DNA of 64,000 nt from Streptomyces sp. 840.1 (GTDB taxonomy: Bacteria; Actinomycetota; Actinomycetes; Streptomycetales; Streptomycetaceae). Under the pieces are notes generated by a model, which saw nothing but the letters and a program-made list of their open reading frames with translations, was not told the DNA's origin and did not search any database. The stretch lies in contig NZ_RJUU01000003.1 in NCBI RefSeq assembly GCF_003751445.1, forward strand, positions 62,001-126,000, given 5' to 3'. The position numbers and the translations under genes are program-made. Shown here one piece after another: positions 6,955-17,700 of the stretch. Every line of letters begins with the position of its first letter. The first letter of the stretch is position 1.

Positions 6955-9275
6955 GTGCGCGAAGAAGAGACCCGGCACGACATCGTCGTCGTCGGTGGCG
7001 GGCTGGCGGGCGTGTGCGCGGCGATCGCCGCCGCCCGGCTCGGCCGGCGCGTGGCCCTGATCCACAACCGCCCGGTCCTCGGCGGCAACTCCAGCAGCGA
7101 GGTGCGTGTCTGGGTGTGCGGGGCGACCGCGCACGGGGTGAACCGCTGGGCCCGCGAGAGCGGCATCATGGGCGAGCTGTACACCGAGAACCAGTACCGC
7201 AACCCCGAGGGCAACCCGTACTACTGGGACCAGGTCGTCCTGGACGCGGTGCTCGCCGAGCCCCTGCTCGACCTGTATCTCCATACCGATGTCCGCGAGG
7301 TCGAGGCGGTGGGTCCGGCCGACGCCCGGAGCGTGCGCGGCTGCACGGGCTGGATGATGGGCTCGGAGCGTCGGATCACCTTCCGCGCGGAGCAGTTCCT
7401 CGACTGCACCGGCGACGGGCTCCTGGGCCACCTGGCCGGGGCCCGCTACCGCATCGGCCGTGAGGCGCGTGCCGAACACGGTGAGCCCTGGGCGCCGGAG
7501 GAGGCCGACGGGGCTCTGCTCGGTTCCACGATCCTCTTCCACACCAAGGACGCCGGCCGCCCGGTCAAGTTCGTGGCACCCGCGTACGCCCGCGACCTCG
7601 CCGGCACGCCGATCCTGCGCAACCGGGTGCTGCGCACGGGCGACAACGGCTGCGACTACTGGTGGATCGAGTGGGGCGGCGAGCTCGACACCGTCCACGA
7701 CAACGAGCGCATCCGCGACGAGCTCCAGGCCGTCGTGCTCGGGATCTGGGACCACATCAAGAACTCCGGCGAGTTCCCCGACGCCGAGAACCTCACCCTG
7801 GAGTGGGTCGGCAGTCTCCCCGGCAAGCGCGAGTACCGGCGCTTCGTCGGCGACCACGTCCTGACGCAGCAGGACATCCTGGAGCAGCGGCCGTTCGAGG
7901 ACCGGGTCGCGTTCGGCGGCTGGTCGGTCGATCTGCATCCGGTGGAGGGCATGTACGCGGACGGGCCCGGCGCGCGCCAGCGGTACGCGGACGGCGTCTT
8001 CCACCGCTGCGCTGTCTGTACTCGGTGAACGTGTCGAACCTGCTGTTCGCCGGGAGGAACATCTCCGCGACCCACATAGCGTTCGGCGCGACCCGGGTGA
8101 TGGCGACCTGCGCCACGCTCGGCGAGGCCGCGGGAACGGCTGCGGCACTGTGCGTCTCCGAAGGGCTGACCCCGCGCGAACTGGCCCTGAAACAGCCCGA
8201 GTCCGTGCGGCGGACGCTGCTGCGGCAGGACGCTTCCGTCATCGGGGTCGCCGACGACGACCCCGGGAATCTGGCGCTCGGCGCCGTGGCGACGGCCTCC
8301 TCCCACCTGTCCGGGATCGCGGCGGAGCCGACCGCCGCCGAACCCGGTGAGCGGTATCCGCTCGGAAGCGACCTCGCGCTGCTCCTGCCCGCCGATCCCG
8401 CGGTGGAGTCCGTCGGTCTGCTCGTCCACGGGGGCGGAGCACCGGCGGAACTCACCGTCGAGCTGTGGGACACCGGACGACCGGAGAACGGCGTTCCGCT
8501 GGGTCACCTCATGACGACCGGGGTGACGGTGCCGCCCGGTGGCCCGCACTGGGTCACCGCGCGTTTCGGCCACCGTCCGCCGGCCGCGCACAACGTCGTC
8601 GTCATCGTGCGCGCCCACCCCGGGGCCGCTCTCGTCCTCGTCCCGCGCCGCACGGACGGAGTGCTCGCGCTGCGCCGCCGGGCCGAGGGGGACGCGGCGG
8701 TCGACCACGACATCCCGGAGGAGGAGGGCCAGGCGGTACTGGAGTGGCAGGCGCGCGGCCTGCGCCGGCACACGTTCTGCTTCCGGCTCTCCCCCGACAC
8801 CCACGCCTTCCGCCCCGAGCAGGCGGTCGGCGGCTTCCAACGCCCCTACGGCGGCCCGCGCATGTGGTCGTCCGACGCACTGCCCGGCCCGGGACGGGAC
8901 GGCACGGGCTCGGGCGGCTCGGTCTCGGGCGAGGACGGCACCTGGCTGCGGCTGGACTGGGAGCAGGAGCAGGAACTCAGCGAGTTGCGTGTGGTCTTCG
9001 ACGACGACGTCGACGAGTACCTCAACAACCTGCACCGCCACCGCACCCCGTTCGAGGTGATGCCGGAACTCGTCCGTGCCTATCGCATACAGATGCCGGG
9101 ACCGGACGGAACCTGGCACACGCTGGTCTCGGAGACGGACAACCGGCGCCGCCACCGCGTGCACCGGCTCGCCGGGCCGGTGCACACCCGCGCCCTGCGC
9201 CTGGTGGTCGACGCGACACACGGCGCGCCGCGTGCGCACGTGAGCGCGTTCAAGGCATACGGCGGGGCGCACTGA
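6955..9275 (+). pseudogene. FAD-dependent oxidoreductase with C-terminal carbohydrate-binding-like domain, frameshifted
   Basis: GTG at 6955 has GAGGAG 8 nt upstream. The first frame has the FAD fold (DIVVVGGGLAGVCAAIAAA) and the family patterns PVLGGNSSSEVRVWVCG and KREYRRFVGDHVLTQQD, but stops at 8028. The continuation (LRCLYSVNVSNLLFAGRNIS, then THIAFGATRVMATCATLGEA) is in the frame one base earlier and runs to 9275, so one base is missing near 8002-8004 compared with an intact gene of about 773 residues. The C-terminal part ends in a discoidin-like strand pattern (RALRLVVDATHGAPRAHVSAF). Such FAD_oxidored proteins accompany polysaccharide-utilisation genes. Whether the shift is a real mutation or a sequencing error cannot be told here. 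Confidence 0.85.
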
Positions 9276-9304
9276 GCGGCGGAGCCATGGATTCTGGTGC
9301 GTCC

Positions 9305-9322
9305 GGACTGCCCGGTCAGTCC
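9305..9322. terminator. Weak hairpin between convergent genes
   Basis: GGACTG and CAGTCC (9305-9310, 9317-9322) flank a 6-nt loop, overlapping the stop of the carboxylesterase, in the 40-bp gap between convergent genes. It is short and only a possible terminator. Confidence 0.3.
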
Positions 9323-10761
9323 CGCCCCCCGCCCGGTCCGGTCCGGGCCGAGCGAGCGTGCTTGAGCCAGATGCTCAGCTCCTCCTGGCGCGGGGCGAGT
9401 GTCAGGCCCGTGCAGGGATGGTCGAAGACCATGACCGGGCGGCGTGCGTCCCAGCCCGGCCAGCCCGGATCGCCCGTGGCCGCGAAGGCGGTCCAGGCCC
9501 GGTGCATGGTGTCGGCCAGCGGCTGAGGGGCGCCCGGCCCGCTGAGCGACTCACCGTGGCGCAGGTTGTCGAAGACGAACCCGATCTCCAGGGCATGGCA
9601 CGCGCCCAGGTCCCGCACGGGCGAGCGCCAGGCGAACTCGTACAGGAACGTGCGGGCCGGCCGGGAGTCGGCGAGGCGGTTGAGCGGGCCCCGCAGTAGC
9701 AGGTCCGTGGCCATCTCGCCGAGGATCTCGCCCGGCCGCGCGCCGGGCCGGGACGCCCGGTACAGCCGTGCCGCTCCTGCCGGGATCCGGAACCTCAGCA
9801 GGGCGAGCCGCAGCGTGAGCCGGTTGATCCGGTCCACCGTCCCGTTCGGCACGAACCACAGGCGGTACTCCTCACGGTTGCAGCCCAGCAGCAGATCGAC
9901 CGTGGGCGACGGCGGGCCGGCCGGGATCATGTCGTCGTCGGCCACGACGGCGAAGCCCGGTCCGCCGCTGATCGGATCGGCCCCGCCGACGACTTCGGCC
10001 TGCGCGTCCAGCAACCGCTCGCGGTCCACCGCCGCGAACGCCTCTGCCGTGGCGGGTACCCGCAGTGCCTTGGCCATCGCGCGTACGGTCCTGGCGCCCC
10101 GGCCCCGGGCCACTGTGTGCGGCGCGCCGCTCTGCAGGATCGCCCGGTGGAAGAGACCGGCGGCGCGCGGGGCGGCCAGCAGGGCGGAGATGCTGACGGC
10201 CCCGGCGGACTCGCCGCACAGCGTGACGCGGCCGGGGTCGCCGCCGAACGCCGCGATGTTGTCCCGCACCCAGGCCAGCGCCGCGATCTGGTCCAGCAGG
10301 CCCCGGTTGTCGGGAGCGTCGGGGAAGACGCCGAACCCCTCGACGCCGAGCCGGTAGTTGACGGAGACCAGGACCACGCCGTCCCGGGCGAAGGCCCGCC
10401 CGTCGTACAGCGGCATGGCGGACGAGCCGTTGCGCAGCGAACCCCCGTGGATCCACACCATCACCGGCAGTGCCCCGCCGGTGGATTCCGGCGTCCAGAT
10501 GTTGAGGTTGAGGCATGCGTCGCCCGGGACGGTCACTTCCGGGATCAGCTCGTCGAGGGGTGGCCGGTAGGGGCGTTGCGGCGCGGTCGGCCCGTACTCC
10601 AGCGCGTCGCGCACCCCTTCCCAGGGCTCGGCGGGCGCGGGGGCGCGAAACCAGTGGGGGCCGAACGGCGCGGCGGCGTAGGGAATGCCGAGGAAGGCGG
10701 CGACTGATTCCCGGACGCGGCCGCGGACCCTGCCCTGGCGTGTGGTCGCGATGATGTCCAT
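9316..10761 (-). CDS. Type-B carboxylesterase (para-nitrobenzyl esterase family), copy 1
   Basis: From ATG 10761 (MDIIATTRQGRV) the protein has 481 residues; an in-frame GTG at 10803 would add 14 residues, and neither has a strong ribosome site. Family hallmarks are FLGIPYAAAPFG near the N-terminus, the oxyanion segment VMVWIHGGSL, the nucleophile elbow TLCGESAGAVSI and the catalytic His region ACHALEIGFVFDN. No signal peptide is visible. A paralogue of similar layout sits at 58182-59714 next to the sugar ABC transporter. It probably removes ester groups from imported glycan fragments, but the substrate is not known. Confidence 0.9.
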   Translation of the reverse strand: MDIIATTRQGRVRGRVRESVAAFLGIPYAAAPFGPHWFRAPAPAEPWEGVRDALEYGPTAPQRPYRPPLDELIPEVTVPGDACLNLNIWTPESTGGALPVMVWIHGGSLRNGSSAMPLYDGRAFARDGVVLVSVNYRLGVEGFGVFPDAPDNRGLLDQIAALAWVRDNIAAFGGDPGRVTLCGESAGAVSISALLAAPRAAGLFHRAILQSGAPHTVARGRGARTVRAMAKALRVPATAEAFAAVDRERLLDAQAEVVGGADPISGGPGFAVVADDDMIPAGPPSPTVDLLLGCNREEYRLWFVPNGTVDRINRLTLRLALLRFRIPAGAARLYRASRPGARPGEILGEMATDLLLRGPLNRLADSRPARTFLYEFAWRSPVRDLGACHALEIGFVFDNLRHGESLSGPGAPQPLADTMHRAWTAFAATGDPGWPGWDARRPVMVFDHPCTGLTLAPRQEELSIWLKHARSARTGPGGGRD

Positions 10762-10842
10762 GTGGGTCCATTCGGGAGGCGGGTCCGGCCGGGGCCGGGG
10801 CACCGCGGGCGGCGCGGTGCCCCGTTAACCGGGCCGGGCGGC

Positions 10843-11721
10843 TTACGGGGTCGTGACCGGGACGTCCAGCGCCAGGTCGTTGCGGCGGACGTCGGACCAG
10901 GTGGCGCTGTCGGTGCAGATGCCGCAGCCGGGGCCGAAGAACTGGGCGCGGGCCGCCTGGTCGCCCATGAGCTGGGCCCGGAACCACGCCGTGGTCGGTG
11001 CGGCGAACGGGCCGGGGTCACCCACGACGGTGAAGTGGTCGGCCCCGCGCACCTCGGCGTAGAGGGCCGGGATGTGGTCCGCGGCGTTGTAGAAGGCCTT
11101 GACGAGGAAGGGGAGGACGATGCTGTCCTTCTCGCCGGCCAGCAGGAGCGCCGGGACGTGCACCGCGTGGATGTCGGCGAGCGGTCCGGGCTGGATCGGC
11201 AGGATGGCGTCGATGCGGGGATCCGCGCCCACGACGATGGCTGCCGCACCGCCCTGCGAGTGCCCCGAGGCGCCGATGTGCTCCAGGTCGACGTGGTTGA
11301 GGAAGCCGCTGTCCGGGTCGGAGTTCCGTCGGGTCAGCATGTCGATGCCCGCCCGCATGGAGATGCCGAGGTTGGACTGCGTGGTGTTGGCGGCGGCGAC
11401 GATGAACCCCTGGCTCGCCCAGTGCAGGAGCAGGTCCCGGTAGACGAGCGGAACGGCGCCCGTGCCGTTGCCCCACACGATCACCGGGAAGCGGCGGCCG
11501 CTGTTCGCGATGTCACGCGGGTAGTACAGCGTGGTGACCGCTCCGACCTCCACCGCGGTGGCGTACGGGCCGGGGGCAGCGTAGTCCACTGCGGAGACGG
11601 CGTCGGCGGCCGTGGCGGCACGGGCCGGGGCGGATGCCGAAGCGGCGCCCGATCCGGCCGGCACCGACAGGGCGAGGGTGAGTACGGCCAGCGGGGCGAG
11701 CAGGTTCCTTTTCCATGACAT
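10843..11721 (-). CDS. Secreted alpha/beta hydrolase (dienelactone/chlorophyllase-like)
   Basis: From ATG 11721, with AGGAG 5 nt upstream, the protein has 292 residues. It begins with a typical signal peptide: basic MSWKRN, a hydrophobic core LLAPLAVLTLALSV and an Ala-rich cleavage region near residue 40. The hydrolase fold is seen in FPVIVWGNGTG (oxyanion region), the Ser nucleophile in ASGHSQGGAAAIV, the acid region ALLLAGEKDSIV and the His in VRGADHFTVVG. Two Cys near the end (GCGICTDS) could form a disulfide. The family includes secreted esterases and polyester hydrolases. It lies 118 bp after the ligase gene in the same direction. The substrate cannot be assigned. Confidence 0.88.
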   Translation of the reverse strand: MSWKRNLLAPLAVLTLALSVPAGSGAASASAPARAATAADAVSAVDYAAPGPYATAVEVGAVTTLYYPRDIANSGRRFPVIVWGNGTGAVPLVYRDLLLHWASQGFIVAAANTTQSNLGISMRAGIDMLTRRNSDPDSGFLNHVDLEHIGASGHSQGGAAAIVVGADPRIDAILPIQPGPLADIHAVHVPALLLAGEKDSIVLPFLVKAFYNAADHIPALYAEVRGADHFTVVGDPGPFAAPTTAWFRAQLMGDQAARAQFFGPGCGICTDSATWSDVRRNDLALDVPVTTP

Positions 11722-11839
11722 GGCGACTCCTGGGTGGGGGCGGACCGGATGGTTCATCCGGATCACTTCGGTGTTGGACTGCGCTGCCTGCGGCGGCGGA
11801 TGCCGGCCCGGTCCCGGCTCCGGCACGCCCCGGGACGTG

Positions 11840-13360
11840 TCAGGCGGAAAAGGTTTCGCCGTTGGCCTCGACGGCGAGTTCCCGCTTGAGGATCTTGCCG
11901 GTGGAGGTCAGGGGCAGGCTCGCGCGAAACTCCACGCTGCGGGGGTATTTGTAGGCCGCCATGCGCTCGCGGCACCAGGCGATCAGCTGCGCCTCGGTGA
12001 GGTCCGTGCCGGGCACGGGGATGACGAAGGCCCTGACGTCCTCGCCGTGCGTGGGGTGGGGCACTCCGACCACGGCGGCCATACTCACGGCCGGGTGGGT
12101 GATCAGCACCTCTTCGATCTCGCGCGGGTAGACGTTGAAGCCGCCGCGGATGATCAGGTCCTTGACCCGGTCGACGATGTAGTAGTAGCCGTCCGCGTCA
12201 CGCCGGGCGATGTCGCCGGTACGGAACCAGCCGTCCCGGATCACCGAGTCCGTGTCGTCGGGCCGCAGGTAGTAGCCCTTCATGACGTTGTGCCCCCGGA
12301 TGGCGAGTTCGCCGGGGCCGTCGCCCGGAACGCTCCGCCAGGAGTCGTCGATGAGCCTCATCCGCACGCCCCACACGGGCCGGCCGATGGACCCGGGCCT
12401 CGGTGGCAGTCCGGGCGGGTTGAAGCAGGCCACCGGAGAGGTCTCCGAGAGGCCGTACCCCTCCTGCACGTCCACGCCGAACGCCTTCCCGAACCGCTGG
12501 AGCACCTCGACGGGCAGGGCGGCGCCCCCTGAGACGGCGGTGCGCAGCCGGTCCGGCGGTGCCTGGTCCCCGAGTGCGCCGAGCAGGGCCCAGTACATCG
12601 TCGGGACGCCGGCGAAGAACGTCACGCCTTCACGGCGCATCAGCGCCAGGGCCTCGCCTGCGTCGAAGCGGGGCTGCAGGACGAGCGTGGCGCCCCTGAG
12701 CAGGCCCATGTTCATCACCGCGCTCTGGCCGAAGGCGTGGAACAGCGGCAGCGAGGCCAGCATCACCTCGTCCTGAGCGGTCGCGAACAGCCGGTCGGCG
12801 ACCATCGCGTTCATCGCCAGGCTGCGGTGGGTGAGTTCGGCTCCCTTGGGCCGGCCCGTCGTGCCGCTGGTGTAGAGGATCACGGCCGTGTCCTCGGCGG
12901 CCGTGGCCACCGCTTCGGCGGATGGCGCGGCACCGGGCCGTGCGCCGGCCGCGCCCTCCAGCAGCAGGAAGTGCTCGCAGCCGGCCACTTGGTCGAAGCC
13001 CTCCCGGCCCACCCGGGCCAGGGGCAGCTCGGGGGTGCCCTCGAAGCAGAGGAAGGCCTTGGCGCGGGAGTCGGTGAGGTGGTAGGCGACCTCCTGCGGG
13101 CGCAGCAGCACGTTCAGGGGCACCACGACCGCCCCGGTACGCAGGATGCCGAAGTACGCGGCCGGGAAGTCCGGCACGTTCGGACAGGACAGCGCCACCT
13201 TGTCGCCCCTGCCGATGCCGTGGTGCCGCAGCCGCGCGGCGACGTCCTGGGACCGTGCCAGCAGCTCGGCGTAGGTCAGACGGGTGTCGCCGAGGACCAC
13301 GGCGGTCCGCTCGGGGTGTTCCTGGGCGCTGTGTTCCAGCAGGGACGACAGGTTCAGCAT
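11840..13360 (-). CDS. Long-chain fatty-acid/acyl-CoA ligase (AMP-binding enzyme)
   Basis: A 506-residue ANL-superfamily ligase with ATG at 13360 and GAGGAG 5 nt upstream. The P-loop motif ILYTSGTTGRPKGAEL is at about residue 160. The mid motif EGYGLSETSP, the core DGWFRTGDIARRDADGYYY and the hinge DLIIRGGFNVYPREIEE follow. The C-terminal catalytic Lys lies in TSTGKILKREL. It should activate a fatty or other carboxylic acid to the acyl-CoA. It is divergent from a PucR-like regulator across a 127-bp gap with inverted and direct repeats, so that regulator may control it. It could supply acyl starters to the nearby PKS, but housekeeping fatty-acid degradation is equally possible. Confidence 0.93.
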   Translation of the reverse strand: MLNLSSLLEHSAQEHPERTAVVLGDTRLTYAELLARSQDVAARLRHHGIGRGDKVALSCPNVPDFPAAYFGILRTGAVVVPLNVLLRPQEVAYHLTDSRAKAFLCFEGTPELPLARVGREGFDQVAGCEHFLLLEGAAGARPGAAPSAEAVATAAEDTAVILYTSGTTGRPKGAELTHRSLAMNAMVADRLFATAQDEVMLASLPLFHAFGQSAVMNMGLLRGATLVLQPRFDAGEALALMRREGVTFFAGVPTMYWALLGALGDQAPPDRLRTAVSGGAALPVEVLQRFGKAFGVDVQEGYGLSETSPVACFNPPGLPPRPGSIGRPVWGVRMRLIDDSWRSVPGDGPGELAIRGHNVMKGYYLRPDDTDSVIRDGWFRTGDIARRDADGYYYIVDRVKDLIIRGGFNVYPREIEEVLITHPAVSMAAVVGVPHPTHGEDVRAFVIPVPGTDLTEAQLIAWCRERMAAYKYPRSVEFRASLPLTSTGKILKRELAVEANGETFSA

Positions 13361-13394
13361 CGGTTCTCCTCAGCGGCTCGTGAGGAAATGCTGG

Positions 13395-13474
13395 GGCACA
13401 ACCGGGCGGTCCGGTGTTGGGCGGACGACCCCGGATACGGCGGCTGCCTTGTGCGACGGCACAACCGCGGGCGG
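13395..13474. promoter_or_regulatory. Repeats in the ligase/PucR divergent promoter
   Basis: Within the divergent gap lie an inverted repeat TTGTG-N6-CACAA (13449-13464) and two near-copies of GCACAACCGGGCGG (13395-13408 and, with two extra bases, 13459-13474). They are candidate binding sites for the adjacent PucR-like regulator. No binding data can be inferred from sequence alone. Confidence 0.4.
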
Positions 13475-13487
13475 GAAGGCGAACCGT

Positions 13488-14723
13488 ATGCTGACCGGCA
13501 TGCCAGAGCAGCATGCCGACGGCGGCGTCACCGTCCCTCCACTGTTGTCGGTGTGCGCCGCGGACCTGCTGGACCGGGTCGGCGCCCTCGCCGACGACCT
13601 GTTCCGTACGATCACCGCCGAGATCGCTCCGTACGCACGGCTGGGCACTGAACTCGCCGCCGAAGTACGGGACTTCAACGAGCGCAATCTGCGCGAGCAG
13701 CTGACCTTCATGGCACGCCGCCGTCCGGTGTGCATGGACAGCACCCGGCAGTGCGTGCGCCGCCGTGCCACGCAGGGCATTCCGCTCGACGCGGTCCTGC
13801 ACGCCTTCCGCATCGGCTTCCGGCTGCTGGCGAACGCCCTGATCGAACGTGCCAAGGAGCAGCCCGCCGCGACGATGGACGACATCGCGCAGGCCTCCAT
13901 GGCGACCTGGTCGCTGCTGGACGCCGCCTCGCAGACGGTCAACGATGTCTACCGGGAGACCCTCGTCGGCCTGGCCCGCGCCGATGAGCTGCAGCGGCTG
14001 CTCCTCCTCGACGCGCTCCTCACCGGCAAGAACGCCGACTGGGCGATGCTCGGCGGGACCGCCGCCTCGCTCGGCCTGCCCGAGCAGGGGCCGTACCTCT
14101 GTGTCGTCGCCGAGCACAGCGACGTCACCACGATGGAACAGGCCCTGCTGCGCAGTGGGCTGCGCTCGGCGTGGCGGCCCCGGCCCGACGGCCTCGCCGG
14201 GATCGTCGCCGTGCCCGACCCGGCCCACGCCGTCCATCCCGCGCGTACGCGGGCGAACGGAGCGGCGTCGGTACTCGAAGCCGTCGCCGGCGCGGCCGCC
14301 GGACGGGCCGGGCTGAGCCCCGTCTACACCCGGCTGCGGGAGAGCGCCGACGCCCTGCGCCTGGCCACGCTGGCGCTGTCCTCGCTGCCCGCCGGCGTGC
14401 GCGGGGCGGTCACCCTCGATCACGACCCCGCCGCGGCCCTGGTCGCGGCGGGGCACGAGCTGGCGTTGCGGATGGCCGTCACCCTGCTGGATCCGGTCCT
14501 GGCCGCACCCGACCGCAAGGACCTCATGGAGACGCTCACCGCCTGGCTGGAGTCCGGCAGCGGGTCCACGTCCGAGATCGCGGAGGTCCTCTACTGCCAC
14601 CGCAACACCGTGCGCAACCGGCTCGACCGTGTCAGCCGCCTCACCGGGCGTTCCCTGCTCAGGCCGGCGGACGTAGCCGCCCTCTACGCCGCCGTCCGGG
14701 CCCTCGCGCTCCGGCCGGGCTGA
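13488..14723 (+). CDS. PucR/CdaR-like transcriptional regulator
   Basis: From ATG 13488, with GGAAGG 8 nt upstream, the protein has 411 residues; ATG 13500 is an alternative start. The N-terminal half (about 20-170) resembles the RsbRD-like sensor domain of actinobacterial PucR proteins, with conserved stretches LREQLTFMARRRP and LDAVLHAFRIGFRLL. A GGDEF-like middle region follows. The C-terminal PucR helix-turn-helix is clear at about 350-405 (TSEIAEVLYCHRNTVRNRLD, then VSRLTGRSLL). It is divergent from the acyl-CoA ligase and convergent with the large PKS, so local control of the ligase is the likeliest role. Confidence 0.92.
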   Translation: MLTGMPEQHADGGVTVPPLLSVCAADLLDRVGALADDLFRTITAEIAPYARLGTELAAEVRDFNERNLREQLTFMARRRPVCMDSTRQCVRRRATQGIPLDAVLHAFRIGFRLLANALIERAKEQPAATMDDIAQASMATWSLLDAASQTVNDVYRETLVGLARADELQRLLLLDALLTGKNADWAMLGGTAASLGLPEQGPYLCVVAEHSDVTTMEQALLRSGLRSAWRPRPDGLAGIVAVPDPAHAVHPARTRANGAASVLEAVAGAAAGRAGLSPVYTRLRESADALRLATLALSSLPAGVRGAVTLDHDPAAALVAAGHELALRMAVTLLDPVLAAPDRKDLMETLTAWLESGSGSTSEIAEVLYCHRNTVRNRLDRVSRLTGRSLLRPADVAALYAAVRALALRPG

Positions 14724-14737
14724 CCGGGCGGGTACTC

Positions 14738-17700
14738 CTACGAGTCGCGCTCCGGCACCGGGGGCCCGGCCGGGTCCGGGCCGGGCGGGTTGCCGCGACG
14801 GGTGGACAGCCACTCGTGGACGGCGAGAGCGGTCGTACCGGCATGCTCCTCCAGCATGGTGAAGTGGTCGCCCGGCACGGTGACTTCCGAGTGCGGCAGG
14901 CTCCAGGTGTCCGCCGCCTCGATCCCGGGCAGCGGGTCCCGGGCGCGGACGAAGAGCGTGGGAGCCGACAGCTCAGCGGGCTCCCAGCCGGAGAACCGTT
15001 CCAGGTAGCCGGCCATCGCCGTGAGCCGGACGGATTCCGCCGGGGCGAACCGGGCCGCTCTGTCGAGCATTCCGACGGTCATCGCGGAGAGCGCGGGCCC
15101 GTCGCCGCCCCCGCCGACGCTGTCGCCGGGGAAGGTGTCGATCAGGACGACGGCGGACGGGCCCGCCCCCATGGCCTCCAGGTGCTCGGCTACGGCGTGC
15201 GCCGCCCAGCCCCCGGCCGAACGCCCCAGCAGCGCGAACGGCTCGCCGTTCGAGCAGGCGAGGACGGCGGCTGCCTGCGCCGACACGAAGGCGTCCAGTG
15301 TGGCGGGCAGGGCCTCGTCCGGCAGGAATCCCGGATTCGGCAACACCTCGGCAGGCCGCAGGCCCTGGAGGGTCATCCCGAAGCGGGCGTACTCGTGCGG
15401 GCCCGAGAGCGCGCTGAGTGCCGGGAAGCAGAGCAGCCGGGGAAGGGCGGGTCCGGTGGCGACGGTGATGGCTGCGGGCGGGGTGCCGAGGGCTTCCGCG
15501 CTGTCGAAGACCTCGCGGAAGCGGGAGGCGATCGTCAGGAGTGCCATGCCGTCCCATGCCTTGCCCCGCGCGCACGCCGTACGGAAGAGGGCGGACAGCG
15601 AGTCGGCGGCAGAACCGCCGGTCGCCGCGCCCCCTTCCGGGGCTGCGTCCGTCGCTCCGGCCGGTGTCACGGGCCTGGTGGCGAGGGTGTTCGGAGCGTT
15701 CCTGGAGAACTGTTCCGCCAGGTGGGCCGCGACCGCACGCGGTGTGGGGCGGTCGAACAGGAGCGTGACCGGCAGGGCGAGACCGGTCACCGTGGCGAGG
15801 CGGTTGCGCAGTTCGACCGCGGCCAGTGAGTCGAGGCCCAGCTCCGCCAGTGGCCGGTCCGCGTCGACCGCGGATCCTCCTTCGGTGTAGCCGAGCGCCG
15901 CGGCGGCTTCCTCGCGTACTGCCGACAGGAGCAGTGCGCCGTGTTCGCCGGCGGGCGCGGCGGCCAGCCGATGCGGCAGCGACGCAGCGCCCTCGGGTTC
16001 CGGGAGCGCCCGGCGGACGGGCCCCTGGCCCGGCATGCGGGAGAGCGGCGCCCCGGGCGGCGCGCTCGCCTCCGGGTTCAGGCGGGCGGCGACCAGGACC
16101 GCGTCCCGGCTTCCGACTGCCGTGTCGAAGAGCGCGAGGCCCTCCTCGGTCCGCAGCGGGACGAGGCCGGACCGGGCCATCCGGCGCAGGTCGGCGCTTC
16201 GCAGTTCGGCGGTCATACCGCCGCTCTGCTGCCAGGGCCCCCAGACGAGGGAGGTAGCGGGCAGACCGGTGCTCCTGCGGTGCCGCGCCAGAGCGTCCAG
16301 GAACGAGTTGGCCGCCGCGTAGTTGCCCTGTCCACCGGATCCGAACACCCCCGCCACCGACGAGAACAGGGCGAAGACCGCCAGGTCGCTGTCCCGGGTC
16401 AGCTCGTGCAGCGCGAGCGCCGCGTCCACCTTCGGCCTCAGTACGCGGTCCAGGCGCTGCGGTGTGAGCGCCGCGATCACGCCGTCGTCGAGCACGCCCG
16501 CGGTGTGCACCACGCCGGTCAGCGGGTGCTTGTCCGGCACCTGCGCGAGGAGTGCGGCGAGCGCGGTGCGGTCGGCGACGTCGCACGCGGCCACCGTCAC
16601 CTCGGCGCCCAGATCGGTCAGTTCCGCGCTCAGTTCGGCGGTGCCGGGCGCGTCGGCGCCGCGCCGGCCGACGAGCAGCAGGTGGCGTACGCCGTGCCCG
16701 GTCACGAGGTGGCGGGCGAAGGAGACGCCGAGGGAGCCCGCTCCCCCGGTGATCAGGACGGTTCCCTCGGGATCCAGCCGGCGCGGCGGCGCCACGTCGG
16801 TCGCCGTGCGGGAGGCTCGTACCAGCCTCGGTACGTACGCGATTGCGTCCCGCACGGCCGTCTGTGGTTCCGGACTCGCCAGGGCCCGCACCAGGGCTGG
16901 TTCGGACGCCGGGCTGTCGTCGGTGTCGACCAGTGCGAAACGGCCGGGGTTCTCCGTCTGTGCCGAGCGGAGCAGGCCCCATACCGGCGCGCAGACGAGG
17001 GCGGTGTCGCCCTTCGCGATGCGGTCGTCCGGCTCCGCTCCGGTGACGACGGCGCCCGAAGTCAGGATGACCAGGCGGGAGTCGGCCAGGCGTTCGTCGG
17101 CGAGCCAGTCCCGCACCAGCGCCAGCGCCCATGCGGCGGTACGGTGTGCCGCCGACGCGCGGTCCGCGCCGTCCGCCGCGGTGAGCGGCGGGCGGGCGAC
17201 GACGACGGCCGGTGCGTCGGCGCCCGCCGACGCGGGGTCCGCGTACGCCTTCGGCCGGACGCCCGACCTGCGGAGCGTGTCGCGCAGTCGGGGGCCGGGC
17301 TCGCCCAGGACGCCCCACGTACCCGGCGCCGTGGACAAGGCGGTGGAGCCGGGCAGGCGCGTCCAGTCCAGGCGGAACAAGCAGTCGTCGTGCGCCCGGA
17401 CCGCGTTCAGCTGCTCGCGGGGAACGGGGCGCAGGACCAGCGACCGCACCGTGGCCACCGGGGCTCCGGATGCGTCGGTCAGCTCGATCCGTGCCCCGTT
17501 CTCCGCCTTCGGGGAGACCCGCACCCGCAGCCGGCGCGCCCCGGACGCGTGGAGCCGCACACCGCTCCAGGCGAACGGCAGCGACACCTCGCCGTCCTGC
17601 GGCGCGGCTTGTCCGAGCGTCATGGTGTGCAGCGCCGAGTCCAGCAGGGCCGGATGCAGTGTGAACCGGCCGGCGTCGCCGTGTTCCCCGGGCGGGAGCG

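Noticed and set aside
12630..14813. Long minus-strand frame spanning the PucR gene and part of the ligase
   Set aside because: It overlaps two genes with clear family motifs on their own frames and has the low-complexity composition of a high-GC shadow frame.
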